Origin: Vibrio amylolyticus | GTDB lineage: Bacteria; Pseudomonadota; Gammaproteobacteria; Enterobacterales; Vibrionaceae | Direction: 5' to 3' | Assembly (NCBI RefSeq): GCF_023145695.1 | Contig: NZ_JAJHVV010000001.1 | Coordinates: 186,001 to 250,000, forward strand | DNA: 64,000 bases | Part shown: positions 1-9,715 of the stretch, piece by piece | How positions within the stretch are numbered: position 1 is the first letter of the stretch | Layout of the letters: every line of letters begins with the position of its first letter | Program-made: the position numbers and the translations under genes | Notes under the pieces: model-generated | The model's input: the letters and a program-made list of their open reading frames with translations, nothing else | Database searches by the model: none | What the model was told of the DNA's origin: nothing

Positions 1-1337
1 TGGAACAATGAAGCGTCTAAACGACCATCTTGCCATTCCGTTAACGCTCTTAGAACCATATTATCAAGTTGGCGCATATTTCCTGGCCACTGATAATTCG
101 ATAAACCATCGACAAGTTCATCAGCGAATTCTGGTTTGCTCATCCCGAGTTGCGAAACATATTTAGCAACGAACAACTCTAACAACGGCCCAATGTCATT
201 GGTTCGCTCACGAAGAGGGGGAATACGTAATGTCAGAACATTGAGTCTATAAAACAGATCTTCCCTAAAGGCACCTGACTCAGCCAGCTCAGCAAGCTTA
301 TGCCTTGTCGATGCAATAACACGAACGTCTACATGTACTTCATGTTCTTCACCAACACGTCTGAATGTACCGTCTTGTAGGAATCTAAGCAGCTTAATCT
401 GTAAATGGGCACTCATTTCGCCAATTTCATCTAAGAAAACCGTACCACCATTGGCTTGCTCAAAAATCCCTTTGTGCCCTTGCTCATGGTTAAATGAACC
501 TGGCGCATGACCAAACAGCTCTGTTTCCGCAACATCATCTGGCATTGAAGCACAGCTCAAGATTAAAAACGACGCAGCTGCTCGACTTGAACGATTATGG
601 CAGGCGCGAGCGAGCATCTCTTTACCAGTGCCCGTTTCCCCTTCAATGAGGAGTGGCTGATCAAGCATCGATAATTTCTTAGCTTGACTGATCAACGCTT
701 TATGGCGATTAGAAACCCCGACAAAATATTCAAAACCTAAGTTATTATTGAGGGGAAGACTGTCGTCAAACTGCGGTTTATTGCTGCCAGAACGGATAAT
801 CATTACTGCACTTGCTAAGCTAGATTCATTGGATTCACCGGTAATATAGACCGGCATAATTTCCATTGCATAATCAAGACCATCAATAACAATATTTTCA
901 CGTTGACGAGTGATATTCCCTTCAAACCAATGAGAGAAATCAAAGCTGGGTAATAAAGATGAAATCTGCTGACCAATGATGTCAGCATCCGCTTGTTTGA
1001 ACAGATCAACCGCAGCGTGGTTAGCAAGATCGACATGACCTTTTAGGTCAATCGCCAAGACAGGATCTGGGAGGTTATTTAGAAGAGAAATCAATTCCGT
1101 ATTATGTCGTTCAATTGGCATAAACTGGATTTTTCGTACGTCTTTTACACCAGCGATACGGCGTATTTCTGTCATTAACTCACTGAACGTATCAAAGTCA
1201 ATATCAGGACAATTAAGGTAAATAATACCACTGACATCAATTTCGATGCCGCGCAGGTCAATACTCTTTGAGGCTAAAATATCAAGCAACTCACGAGTTA
1301 GACCTAATCTATCTTCACAAAACACTTCAAGACGCAC
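1..1337 (-). CDS. tyrR: TyrR transcriptional regulator (partial, C-terminus off the window)
   Basis: Regulator of aromatic amino acid synthesis and transport genes that responds to Tyr, Phe and Trp. Only about 445 codons are visible; the C-terminal DNA-binding helix-turn-helix lies beyond the left edge. Reading the minus strand gives an N-terminal ACT domain (starts M-R-L-E-V-F-C-E-D-R-L-G), a PAS domain around residues 80-120 and an AAA+ domain from about residue 205, with Walker A GETGTGKE and the DEIGEMS segment. The GAFTGA loop needed for sigma-54 contact is replaced by HAPGSFNHEQG, as in enterobacterial TyrR, so it should act with sigma-70 polymerase. The start is GTG at 1337, preceded by AGGATT about 7 bases upstream. 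It follows ycjX-ycjF after a gap of about 100 bases and may be partly cotranscribed with them. Confidence 0.95.
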   Translation of the reverse strand, partial: MRLEVFCEDRLGLTRELLDILASKSIDLRGIEIDVSGIIYLNCPDIDFDTFSELMTEIRRIAGVKDVRKIQFMPIERHNTELISLLNNLPDPVLAIDLKGHVDLANHAAVDLFKQADADIIGQQISSLLPSFDFSHWFEGNITRQRENIVIDGLDYAMEIMPVYITGESNESSLASAVMIIRSGSNKPQFDDSLPLNNNLGFEYFVGVSNRHKALISQAKKLSMLDQPLLIEGETGTGKEMLARACHNRSSRAAASFLILSCASMPDDVAETELFGHAPGSFNHEQGHKGIFEQANGGTVFLDEIGEMSAHLQIKLLRFLQDGTFRRVGEEHEVHVDVRVIASTRHKLAELAESGAFREDLFYRLNVLTLRIPPLRERTNDIGPLLELFVAKYVSQLGMSKPEFADELVDGLSNYQWPGNMRQLDNMVLRALTEWQDGRLDASLF

Positions 1338-1439
1338 TAAGAAATCCTAATTGAACGGTGTCAGAAAAAGTTGACACTAGTTTCGCTCATGACTTTTAGT
1401 GCGTCAAGAAATCTAGTGAGAATACAACGACAACGACAT

Positions 1440-2501
1440 CTATTTGAGTGAAATAGCAGCGACTTTAGAAACGATTTGCTTTCGTATCGTCGATAGCGTT
1501 AATGCATTCTCTTTTTGCCAAGCAATCGGCCTCAATAATGCGATGGCCTTAAGACCAACTCTCGCTGATAAAATACCAACGCCAATACCCTGCCCTGCTC
1601 TAGCAGAAAGCTTACCAGCAAGATCCATTGATAAGAGATCCATACTGGCATCAATCGCTAGTTCACTCGCCCCAGCAGCCGCCATATTTGTTAAAACTGA
1701 CTTAAATAAAGAGAGTCGTGACCAATAGCCAAGCTCCACACCATACAAGGTAGCGAGTGAGTTTATCATTGTGAAATTACGCCATGCCACCAATGCCATA
1801 TCGGCAGCAGCAAGTGGACTGACAGCAACCAACACCGCAGATTCACTGGCGTGTTTAGTGACAATTTCGGCCGCTTTTTCGTCAAATTGACTGACGACGA
1901 TGGACTCATACAGTTCAATAACCTCAGCATCCGAATGAGAGTCGGTCACACTATTTACCCAGCGGTCATAATGTGGATTTTCCTCTGAAATAGCACTTTT
2001 CGCCGCAAGCTCTTTACAGAAGACTTTCGCTTTTCCAACCCCGCCTTGCTCAAGGTAGGCTTCACTCTGCTCTTGAGTGCTAAAATGATGGCGAAGTTTC
2101 CTTAGCTTCCACAACTCCTTTCCTATTGCGCCAATACCTAATGCTGATATTGTCGCTATGAATCCCGCCCAACCAAGCGCAAGCCAATCGGAAGCGCTTA
2201 TCGCTGTCATCACCGTATCAATGGCCTGCCAGCCAAGCAGACCACTAAAACTCATTAACAGTGCTGTGGTGACACCTCGATATTTTTTGGTCGGTCGGAT
2301 TATCCGCTCTAAATCCGCTTCTGGTTTCTCTTCTTCTACCTTACTAGGAATGAACAGGTCACTCTGCTCGAAGGTTCGTTGACCATCGAGCAGTTGTTGC
2401 GCAGTTAAGTCAACTGCCCCTTTGTGTTTGACACTGTCATTAGATGGGGACCCGCTTTCTAATGTTTGATTAAAGACGCGCTTCTTTTTTAAATCGCTCA
2501 T
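1440..2501 (-). CDS. ycjF: YcjF family inner membrane protein (DUF697 / TIGR01620)
   Basis: 353-residue membrane protein of unknown molecular function, matching the YcjF family by length, context and the C-terminal DUF697-like region. The N-terminal 75 residues are polar. Two hydrophobic segments follow at about residues 78-95 and 103-125, and a third Ala/Leu-rich hydrophobic region lies near 225-300. Its ATG overlaps the stop of ycjX by four bases (ATGA), which implies translational coupling. In many gammaproteobacteria ycjX-ycjF sit next to phage-shock (psp) genes and tyrR. Here tyrR follows but no psp genes are in the window; a fumarase operon occupies the other side. Confidence 0.92.
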   Translation of the reverse strand: MSDLKKKRVFNQTLESGSPSNDSVKHKGAVDLTAQQLLDGQRTFEQSDLFIPSKVEEEKPEADLERIIRPTKKYRGVTTALLMSFSGLLGWQAIDTVMTAISASDWLALGWAGFIATISALGIGAIGKELWKLRKLRHHFSTQEQSEAYLEQGGVGKAKVFCKELAAKSAISEENPHYDRWVNSVTDSHSDAEVIELYESIVVSQFDEKAAEIVTKHASESAVLVAVSPLAAADMALVAWRNFTMINSLATLYGVELGYWSRLSLFKSVLTNMAAAGASELAIDASMDLLSMDLAGKLSARAGQGIGVGILSARVGLKAIALLRPIAWQKENALTLSTIRKQIVSKVAAISLK

Positions 2502-3874
2502 TTCAGTTTGTCTCCAATAATATATTCCAGTGCTTTATCCATTCGAGTGTGTTCTATCGGGGCATAATCGACCTTTGCTTTAGGGGCAAAGTTGCTAAAT
2601 TCAAAACCACTTTTTTCCCAATAGTCTGAGTTTGGTAACTTTTGAGGAACCTCACCGGGAAAAAGAGTCATTGGCTCGCCTTCCAATGTTGACCCTTGAA
2701 TTGCAGGTATCGTCGCTTCTCCATCACTGATAAAACCTGCAGTCGTGGCTTGAATCGAAGCCATGGCAATGCAATTCATCTCAATATTTTCAAACGCTGC
2801 ATTTTGCCAAGCAGGATGAACTAACTGCTGTAACAATGAGACCAAGTTTGAGTGCTGCTCAGGAGTGACGTGATCCGCTTTGGTCGCCGCAAACAAAATC
2901 TTATCAATTTTAGGGGAAAATAGGCGCTTTAAAAGACCACTTCTTCCATAACGAAAACTGTGCATGATCTGTTCAAGTGCAACACTCATGTCATTAAAAG
3001 CTTCATGACTCGCGTTCAAGGGGGATAAACAATCCACGAGTACGAGTTGTCTATCGAAGGTAGAAAAATATTGCTTATAGAAAGCTTTCACCACCTTTTC
3101 CTGATACTCAGAATACCGTTTACTCAGCATCTCTAAGTTACTATTTTTCTTAGGCTTCGAATTGGAACCTGTAATGCAAGGGAAGAATTGCAAAACGGGA
3201 GCACCAGCCAGATCACCAGGCAAAACAAAGCGTCCGGGTTGAACCCAGTGGAGGCCCACTTCCTTACAGCCATGTAAGTACTTGGTGTAAACCGATGAGA
3301 TATGTTCGAGTTTTTTTTCGTCAGCTTCCGCATCAAGATCTAACGTCTCTAACTGAGTAAGCCATTCACCTGCTAGCTCTTTTCGCTGTCCTTTCAGTGC
3401 TTCAATCTGAGAATTCGACCATTCTTCAAAATCCATATTCAATAATGGTAAATCCAACAACCACTCACCCGGATAATCAATAATATCGATATGCAGTGTT
3501 GAAGTAGGGCTGAGTATTTTTTTATGACGCTGTTTTGGTTTGTATTTTAGCGCAAGCCTAATTTCACTCACATCCCGAGTTGGAATTGGCCACTCAGGCG
3601 GGTGAGCATGTAACTGTTCCATCGCATCATCATAGGCAAACCGCGGCACCATCATGTTGTGTTGCGGGACTCTTTTTGCCCCGACAATACGCTTCTCTCG
3701 CGCTGATTTAAGTAGTGGCAAGTTATCGTGCGTAGAGGTATGCAGTAATTGATTGACCATTGAGGTAATAAACGCTGTTTTTCCCGCTCTGGACAAGCCA
3801 GTGACGGCAATACGAACATGAGAGTCCATACTACGATAGAGAAAATCATTGACTTCTTGGGTTAATTTCTTCAT
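2498..3874 (-). CDS. ycjX: YcjX family P-loop NTPase (DUF463)
   Basis: 458-residue cytoplasmic protein with a P-loop close to its N-terminus (GLSRAGKTAF, about residues 26-35), followed by the family-typical DYPGEWLLDLPLL segment near 135-147, which includes a switch-like DxxG. YcjX proteins are GTPase-like ATP/GTP-binding proteins linked to envelope stress, but their role is not established. It is the first gene of ycjX-ycjF, with a GAGAG ribosome-binding sequence just upstream of the ATG. Family assignment is firm; function is not. Confidence 0.92.
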   Translation of the reverse strand: MKKLTQEVNDFLYRSMDSHVRIAVTGLSRAGKTAFITSMVNQLLHTSTHDNLPLLKSAREKRIVGAKRVPQHNMMVPRFAYDDAMEQLHAHPPEWPIPTRDVSEIRLALKYKPKQRHKKILSPTSTLHIDIIDYPGEWLLDLPLLNMDFEEWSNSQIEALKGQRKELAGEWLTQLETLDLDAEADEKKLEHISSVYTKYLHGCKEVGLHWVQPGRFVLPGDLAGAPVLQFFPCITGSNSKPKKNSNLEMLSKRYSEYQEKVVKAFYKQYFSTFDRQLVLVDCLSPLNASHEAFNDMSVALEQIMHSFRYGRSGLLKRLFSPKIDKILFAATKADHVTPEQHSNLVSLLQQLVHPAWQNAAFENIEMNCIAMASIQATTAGFISDGEATIPAIQGSTLEGEPMTLFPGEVPQKLPNSDYWEKSGFEFSNFAPKAKVDYAPIEHTRMDKALEYIIGDKLK

Positions 3875-3935
3875 TGCTACTCTCTTACTACACCTATATC
3901 AATAATCTATATGAGTTAATCTTAATCGTACATGA

Positions 3936-3968
3936 ATAAAAAAAGCCTCTGAATATATTCAGAGGCTT
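3936..3968 (-). terminator. Rho-independent terminator after the fumarase operon
   Basis: Perfect inverted repeat AAGCCTCTGAAT/ATTCAGAGGCTT (3943-3968). Read on the minus strand it is followed by TTTTTTTATTC. It lies directly downstream of the 61-codon gene and upstream of ycjX, so it ends the fumarase transcript and isolates ycjX. Confidence 0.88.
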
Positions 3969-3997
3969 AGATAATCGTTTGTGTCTTTTAGCTAGGG

Positions 3998-4183
3998 CTA
4001 ATCGTCTTCTATCAGTTTATAGATAACAAACAGTGCAAGCTCTAACATCACAAACAAAACACAGGTAATCGTGACGTATTTTACGTCGAAAATACTAATA
4101 CCATGTAAAATCAGGTCATAGCCAACAAAGCTACCGATAACAATCGCAATCGCAATTTGTAATATTTGTATAAATCGAGGCAC
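3998..4183 (-). CDS. Small two-helix membrane protein, unknown function
   Basis: 61-residue protein with two predicted membrane helices (about residues 8-27 and 36-56) and a charged tail ending in EDD. I do not recognise a named family. It begins 34 bases downstream of the fumarase stop on the same strand, has an AGGAGAG ribosome-binding sequence just before the ATG, and is followed by a strong terminator. That layout supports a real gene cotranscribed with the fumarase. Any link to fumarase activity is speculation. Confidence 0.7.
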   Translation of the reverse strand: MPRFIQILQIAIAIVIGSFVGYDLILHGISIFDVKYVTITCVLFVMLELALFVIYKLIEDD

Positions 4184-4217
4184 TCTACTCTCCTTTACTC
4201 TTTAGCAAGCTAACACG

Positions 4218-5732
4218 CTATGAGTTCGCTTCTGCTATTTTAACTTTCCATGTATCAGGTCCAATTTGATGCGCATTCGCACCCGTTGAATCTACTGCAA
4301 CGGTCACTGGCATATCTTCAACATCAAATTCGTAGATCGCTTCCATACCCAGGTCTTCAAATGCGACAACACGTGATTTCTTAATTGCTTTTGCAACAAG
4401 ATACGCAGCACCACCAACGGCCATAAGATAAACCGCTTTGTGTTTTTTGATTGACTCAACGGTTGCAGGCCCACGTTCTGCTTTACCTATCATTCCCATA
4501 ATACCAACATCGTTGAGCATCATGTCTGTGAACTTATCCATACGAGTCGATGTTGTTGGGCCAGCAGGTCCTACGACTTCATCGCCTACTGCATCAACAG
4601 GGCCAACGTAATAAATAAATTTACCTTTTAGATCAACGCCATCAGGTAAACTCTCGCCACGCTCAATCATGCCTTGTAAACGTTTATGCATAGCATCACG
4701 CCCAGTTAGAATCTTACCTGTGAGTAATACTGTTTCACCGGTTTTCCACTTTTGAACGTCTTCTTGCGTAACCGTATCAAGATTCACACGACGTGTATTT
4801 TCATCCGCTTCTTGAGTGATTTCAGGCCAATCTTCTAACTTAGGTGGTGTTAGTTCAGCAGGGCCAGAACCGTCTAGCGTGAAATGTACGTGACGTGTCG
4901 CCGCACAGTTCGGAATCAAACAAACGGGTTTAGAAGCTGCGTGTGTCGGTGCCGTTTTGATTTTCACATCAACCACGGTCGTAAGACCGCCAAGGCCTTG
5001 TGCGCCAATACCCAGCTTATTAACACGGTTAAAGATATCTAAACGCAACTCTTCTTCTGCGTTTTCAGGGCCTTTATCAATCAGCTCCTGAATATCAATA
5101 TGCTCCATTAATGATTCTTTCGCCAATACCGCCGCTTTCTCAGCAGTACCACCGATTCCTATGCCTAGCATACCCGGTGGACACCAACCAGCGCCCATCG
5201 TTGGCAATGTTTTCTCTACCCATTCAGCGATATCATCAGAAGGGTTTAGCATAACCATTTTAGTTTTGTTTTCAGAACCACCACCTTTCGCAGCAATTTG
5301 AATATCAACATTACTGCCAGGTACCATGTTAATATGAACAACTGCAGGCGTGTTATCTTTGGTATTGATACGCTTACCTGCAGGATCCATTAAAATGGAA
5401 GCACGAAGTGGGTTATCCGGGTTGTTGTACGCTTGACGAACACCTTCATCAATCATCTGTTGAACAGTGAGATCCGTTTCCCACTTAACGTCCATACCGA
5501 TGTTAACAAAACACGTCACAATCCCAGTGTCTTGGCAAAGAGGACGATGGCCTTCTGCCGACATTCTAGAGTTAATTAGGATTTGACCAATCGCGTCTTT
5601 CGCCGCTTGGCTCTCTTCACGTTGGTAAGCAGCATCAAGTGCTTGGATAAAATCGAGCGGGTGATAATAAGAGATATATTGAAGTGCGTCAGCAACACTG
5701 CTGATGACATCTTGTTTACGAATGACCGTCAT
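4218..5732 (-). CDS. fumA: Class I (iron-sulfur) fumarate hydratase
   Basis: 504-residue oxygen-labile [4Fe-4S] fumarase that interconverts fumarate and malate in the TCA cycle. The N-terminal catalytic domain carries the conserved cysteine contexts LCQDTGIVTC, WCPPGMLGIGIGG and CLIPNCAATRH. The C-terminal beta domain contains GKFIYYVGPVD and GPTTSTRMD. Both domains are fused in one chain as in E. coli FumA/FumB, which are somewhat longer (about 548 residues). The upstream neighbour pabB is divergent, leaving about 180 bases for two promoters. The symbol is by similarity; fumA and fumB cannot be told apart from sequence alone. Confidence 0.93.
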   Translation of the reverse strand: MTVIRKQDVISSVADALQYISYYHPLDFIQALDAAYQREESQAAKDAIGQILINSRMSAEGHRPLCQDTGIVTCFVNIGMDVKWETDLTVQQMIDEGVRQAYNNPDNPLRASILMDPAGKRINTKDNTPAVVHINMVPGSNVDIQIAAKGGGSENKTKMVMLNPSDDIAEWVEKTLPTMGAGWCPPGMLGIGIGGTAEKAAVLAKESLMEHIDIQELIDKGPENAEEELRLDIFNRVNKLGIGAQGLGGLTTVVDVKIKTAPTHAASKPVCLIPNCAATRHVHFTLDGSGPAELTPPKLEDWPEITQEADENTRRVNLDTVTQEDVQKWKTGETVLLTGKILTGRDAMHKRLQGMIERGESLPDGVDLKGKFIYYVGPVDAVGDEVVGPAGPTTSTRMDKFTDMMLNDVGIMGMIGKAERGPATVESIKKHKAVYLMAVGGAAYLVAKAIKKSRVVAFEDLGMEAIYEFDVEDMPVTVAVDSTGANAHQIGPDTWKVKIAEANS

Positions 5733-5915
5733 TGCTTTCCTCGTTATAGTTATTCTTCCATCTCACTACTCTCTATAGAAAGAGTCGATGCTCTACCAGT
5801 AACAACTTCCATCGACAATACAATCAAGTAGCAACTTTTGATTTGTTTTTTATGATACTCTTGCTTTCCTTTAGGCGCTATGAAGTGATCGTTTTCTTCG
5901 TCACAAATTATACAA

Positions 5916-7334
5916 ATGAACAAAAACCTGCATAAATCTATCCAAATCACCCCTATCGACTACCATCAAGACCTTGCTAGTAATGTGTTTAATCACATTC
6001 AGCATAAGCCTTGGGCGATGTTCTTGCACTCTTCTTCAAAGGAACATGTCGATAGTCGCTACGATATCCTAGTGACTGATCCGGTTGTGACGCTCACGAC
6101 GAAACAAACGATAACTCAAGTGATGACACCTGACGGCGATTTTGATAGCGAAAAAGACCCGTTCGATCTGCTAGCGACACTTCAACAGCAATACCTTCCA
6201 GATATTAAAACCATCTCTGAAAGCACGTCATCCTCCAAGCGAGATGAAGGCTTAAACCTACCCTTTGTGGGTGGCGCTGTCGGTTACTTCTCCTATGATT
6301 TAGGTCGTCGGATTGAAACCCTACCAAACTTAGCCAGTGATGATATCGGTATGCCTGAAATGGTGGTTGGCTTATACGAATGGGCGTTACTGGTTGATCA
6401 TAAAACAAGTAGTGCGTATATCGTCGGAGAACGAGCATCTGAACATTGGCAACAATTACAGTCTCAGGTGAACAACGAGCCAAAATCAACGCCTTTCCAG
6501 CTTACTTCACCTTGGTCGTCAAACATGACCAAGCAGAGTTACTCAGATAAGTTTAATTCGGTTCAGGATTACCTACTTTCCGGTGATTGTTACCAAATCA
6601 ACCTTGCGCAGCGTTTCCAAGCAAATTATGAAGGCTGTGAATGGCAAGCGTATAAAAAACTGGAGTCCTATAATCTTGCTCCATTTTCTGCCTTTATTAG
6701 AACTAGTGAGGGGGCAATTTTAAGTGTCTCTCCGGAACGATTCTTAAAAGTTGTGGACCGAGTCATCGAGACCAAACCAATTAAGGGGACTCGACCTCGC
6801 TCGAGCGATGAGAAAATTGATGAAGCAAATGCTGAAGCGCTCTTAAACGCAGAAAAAGATCAAGCTGAAAACCTCATGATCGTTGATCTACTGCGTAACG
6901 ATATTGGCCGTGTTGCGACTCCTGGTAGTGTCAATGTTCCCAAACTTTTTGATATTGAGAGCTTCCCTGCTGTACATCATTTAGTAAGTACAATCAGGGC
7001 AAACCTCGATGAGCAATACAGTAATGCCGACCTGCTTAAAGCTTGCTTTCCTGGGGGATCTATCACCGGAGCGCCTAAAGTAAGAGCAATGGAGATCATC
7101 GAAGAACTGGAACCCCATCGACGCAGTGCTTATTGCGGTAGTATTGGATATATCAGTCGTGATGGTACCATGGATACTAGCATCACGATTCGAACATTGG
7201 TTGCAAAGAACTCATCGCTTTATGCATGGGCGGGCGGCGGCGTAGTCGCGGATAGTGAATGTGATTCCGAATATCAAGAGACGCTCGATAAGCTAAGTAG
7301 AATACTCCCTGTATTAGAGAGCAATTCAGAGTAA
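5916..7334 (+). CDS. pabB: Aminodeoxychorismate synthase component I
   Basis: 472-residue enzyme that, with the PabA glutaminase, converts chorismate to 4-amino-4-deoxychorismate for folate synthesis. It belongs to the chorismate-binding superfamily. The diagnostic motif is ETKPIKGTRPRS near residue 285: the Lys of PIKGT separates PabB from TrpE, which has PIAGT (as in the trpE of this window). Also present are MIVDLLRNDIGRVA and GSITGAPKVRAMEII. It is convergent with the H-NOX-associated kinase, with an 11-base gap between stop codons and no obvious terminator between them. Confidence 0.94.
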   Translation: MNKNLHKSIQITPIDYHQDLASNVFNHIQHKPWAMFLHSSSKEHVDSRYDILVTDPVVTLTTKQTITQVMTPDGDFDSEKDPFDLLATLQQQYLPDIKTISESTSSSKRDEGLNLPFVGGAVGYFSYDLGRRIETLPNLASDDIGMPEMVVGLYEWALLVDHKTSSAYIVGERASEHWQQLQSQVNNEPKSTPFQLTSPWSSNMTKQSYSDKFNSVQDYLLSGDCYQINLAQRFQANYEGCEWQAYKKLESYNLAPFSAFIRTSEGAILSVSPERFLKVVDRVIETKPIKGTRPRSSDEKIDEANAEALLNAEKDQAENLMIVDLLRNDIGRVATPGSVNVPKLFDIESFPAVHHLVSTIRANLDEQYSNADLLKACFPGGSITGAPKVRAMEIIEELEPHRRSAYCGSIGYISRDGTMDTSITIRTLVAKNSSLYAWAGGGVVADSECDSEYQETLDKLSRILPVLESNSE

Positions 7335-7345
7335 CAGATGAGTGG

Positions 7346-9073
7346 TTAAATCCACTTGGTGATTATTTGATGTAGCCCTGAAGCGGTATACGGTTTGGTT
7401 AAGATATCATCCATACCGCTTTCTATACACTTATCGCGCTCCGATAGTGTTGTTCCTGCAGTCAGCGCGATAATAGGCTTGTTATAACCGTCTTTTCGCA
7501 ATATCGCCGTCGCTTCAAAGCCATCCATCTCTGGCATACGGCAATCCATAAAAATAATGTCATACTTATTTTTTTCAACGGCATCCAGTGCTTCAATGCC
7601 ATTATTGCCTATATCGGCGGCTAGATTAAATTTCTTCAACATTTGGTTAATGATGATCTGATTCATTCTAATATCATCAACAACCAGAATTGATAGTCCT
7701 TCTATTGATTTCTCACTCTCCTGCTTAGAATCCTCGATGGACTCAGAGTCTGTACCAACCGCGATTTCTAACGGAAGTAACACTGTGAATGTCGACCCTT
7801 TATCAATCTCACTGTCTAGTTTTAAACCTCCCCCCATCAAGTCAACAAGCTGCTTACAAATAGCTAAGCCAAGCCCTGTTCCTTCAAAGTTTCGCTTGCT
7901 TGATCTATCCGCTTGGATGAACGGATCGAATAGATTCGCTTGATTCTCTTTCGCAATACCAATACCAGTATCGACCACTTTTAAGCTTAACCGCCCGGCA
8001 ACCCAGTTAACGATTAACGACACACTCCCACTAGAGGTGAATTTAATCGCATTACCTACCAAGTTCACTAAAATCTGACTGATTCGCTCTACATCGCCAA
8101 TCAGACCCTGTGGAATATCGGATTCAAGGGAAATATTAAACTCGATTCGTTTCTCCATCGCTTTTGGTGTAAATATACCCAATACCATTTGTTCAAGCTC
8201 TTTCCAACTAAACTGAGTAGGGATTAACTCCATCATTCCCGCATTCATTTTACTAAAATCGAGCAGATCATTGATGATGGTTCTGAGTAATTCGCCAGAT
8301 TGAGTTAAATTACCAAGGTAGCTACTTTGAACATCATTAAGAGTCGTATCAGCCATAAGCTCGGCACTGCCTAGCAATCCATTTAGTGGCGTACGAAGTT
8401 CATGGTTGATCATAGCGACAAACTCTTTGGTTGAACGCTCTGACTCTTCCGCTCGCGTTCTCGCATCAATGGTCTCGTTAATCATGATTTGACGACTCAA
8501 TGCACTGCATAGTAGCTCACCAACGAGTCGGACTTGGCTAACAATAAAATCCTTATTTACCTCACCAGGAATGGTAATGAAAATCAATTCGCCCACGGCA
8601 CTGTTCGCCATTTTTAAAGGCACGTAGAGTTGATCACCTTGCCAGGTGACGTTGGTCACTATCGCTTCTAAACGCTTATGCTCGATGCACTCGAATTCGT
8701 CGATATTTAGTGCAGGTAACTGGGTGGATGATACGTTGAGAAATACTGACTTAATTACGTTGCTACGGGTTAAGCCATCTAGGAAGCTTGAGAGTAATGC
8801 ATCATCCAGTCGACGAGATAGAAAGGCTCGGCCAAATTGAATCAGAACTTCGTCTATCTGCTGTTCAAATTCAAATTTCCTCATGTCTTTTTGAGATTGT
8901 TTTTCCAGTTGCTTAAGCGCTAGACTTAACTGCATATTGGATTCATACAACTCTAGCCCTTTTTGTTCCAATAGCTGTTCCGCTTCCTTTCGAGAAGCAA
9001 TTTCTCTGGCTAGCTTTCTTAATAGAAGAGCGTTTTCTTGAGACGTTTTTTCTGAAGGCGAGTTTTCATTCAT
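7346..9073 (-). CDS. hqsK: Hybrid sensor histidine kinase paired with H-NOX (HqsK-like)
   Basis: 575-residue soluble hybrid kinase with no membrane segment. An N-terminal coiled coil (about residues 15-70) is followed by a GAF-like sensor region (about 70-200). A HisKA domain has the phosphoacceptor His224 in INHELRTPLNG. The HATPase domain has NLVGNAIKFT, DTGIGI and GTGLGLAI. A C-terminal receiver domain has the acceptor Asp510 in FMDCRMPEMDG. It starts 10 bases after the H-NOX stop. In V. harveyi and V. parahaemolyticus the H-NOX-linked kinase HqsK is a hybrid of this type that passes phosphate to LuxU in response to nitric oxide. The symbol rests on domain layout and pairing; coupling to LuxU here is inferred. 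Confidence 0.85.
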   Translation of the reverse strand: MNENSPSEKTSQENALLLRKLAREIASRKEAEQLLEQKGLELYESNMQLSLALKQLEKQSQKDMRKFEFEQQIDEVLIQFGRAFLSRRLDDALLSSFLDGLTRSNVIKSVFLNVSSTQLPALNIDEFECIEHKRLEAIVTNVTWQGDQLYVPLKMANSAVGELIFITIPGEVNKDFIVSQVRLVGELLCSALSRQIMINETIDARTRAEESERSTKEFVAMINHELRTPLNGLLGSAELMADTTLNDVQSSYLGNLTQSGELLRTIINDLLDFSKMNAGMMELIPTQFSWKELEQMVLGIFTPKAMEKRIEFNISLESDIPQGLIGDVERISQILVNLVGNAIKFTSSGSVSLIVNWVAGRLSLKVVDTGIGIAKENQANLFDPFIQADRSSKRNFEGTGLGLAICKQLVDLMGGGLKLDSEIDKGSTFTVLLPLEIAVGTDSESIEDSKQESEKSIEGLSILVVDDIRMNQIIINQMLKKFNLAADIGNNGIEALDAVEKNKYDIIFMDCRMPEMDGFEATAILRKDGYNKPIIALTAGTTLSERDKCIESGMDDILTKPYTASGLHQIITKWI

Positions 9074-9083
9074 CTCAATTTTC

Positions 9084-9626
9084 CTATGTGCTTAACATGA
9101 GTGAAAATCGAACATGGGACTGATCCTCAGTTTGGTTTTCTGTCGATATCTCAATATTTTCATTAAAATAGTCACTACACCCTTTAATAAGACCAAAACA
9201 GACATTAGATAGACACCGAGCACTTTTGTAATCAAAGACCATCTGAGTTTCATTTTCTGATATAAACTCAAATGAGGGTGGCTTGGCATCGGGATAAAGC
9301 TTTTTGACCTCTATATGAATGTAGTCTTCTACATGCCGTATAAATTGAAAGGTGTTACTGCAACGATTTAAAGTTGCTTGAGCAGGAAGGGTTTTAAGCA
9401 AGTTCTTAAATACTGACTTACCAAAAACCTGCTGGAGCTGCTCTCCAGAAATTTCTGTTTTCTTGCTTAGTGATACAATAAGAGAAACGAGTGCTTTATG
9501 GTCATAGCTACCAACCGAGGTGTAAACACCACTATCCTTGCTCTCTTCTAAAATAGAATCCAGGACATCAAGGCCAAACTCTCTCTCAACTAATTCAATA
9601 AATTCAGTAAAAATAATTCCTTTCAT
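9084..9626 (-). CDS. hnoX: H-NOX heme nitric-oxide-binding protein
   Basis: 180-residue cytosolic gas sensor homologous to the heme domain of soluble guanylate cyclase. It begins MKGIIFTEFIELVE, typical of bacterial H-NOX. The proximal heme ligand is probably His104 (VEDYIHIEVKKLYP). The conserved proline follows at about 116, and the propionate-binding Y-x-S-x-R motif is Y133-K-S-A-R137. H-NOX proteins of facultative anaerobes bind NO but not O2 and control the partner kinase. It is first in a two-gene operon with the hybrid kinase. The pair sits between pabB and the nudL-type gene, facing the opposite way. Confidence 0.92.
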   Translation of the reverse strand: MKGIIFTEFIELVEREFGLDVLDSILEESKDSGVYTSVGSYDHKALVSLIVSLSKKTEISGEQLQQVFGKSVFKNLLKTLPAQATLNRCSNTFQFIRHVEDYIHIEVKKLYPDAKPPSFEFISENETQMVFDYKSARCLSNVCFGLIKGCSDYFNENIEISTENQTEDQSHVRFSLMLST

Positions 9627-9715
9627 CTTTATGAACTACCCTTATATTAAGCAATATAGATAAAAGCATGATCTAAAAATGATTCTTTTACAAATCAAAT
9701 GCGAGGGGCAATACG

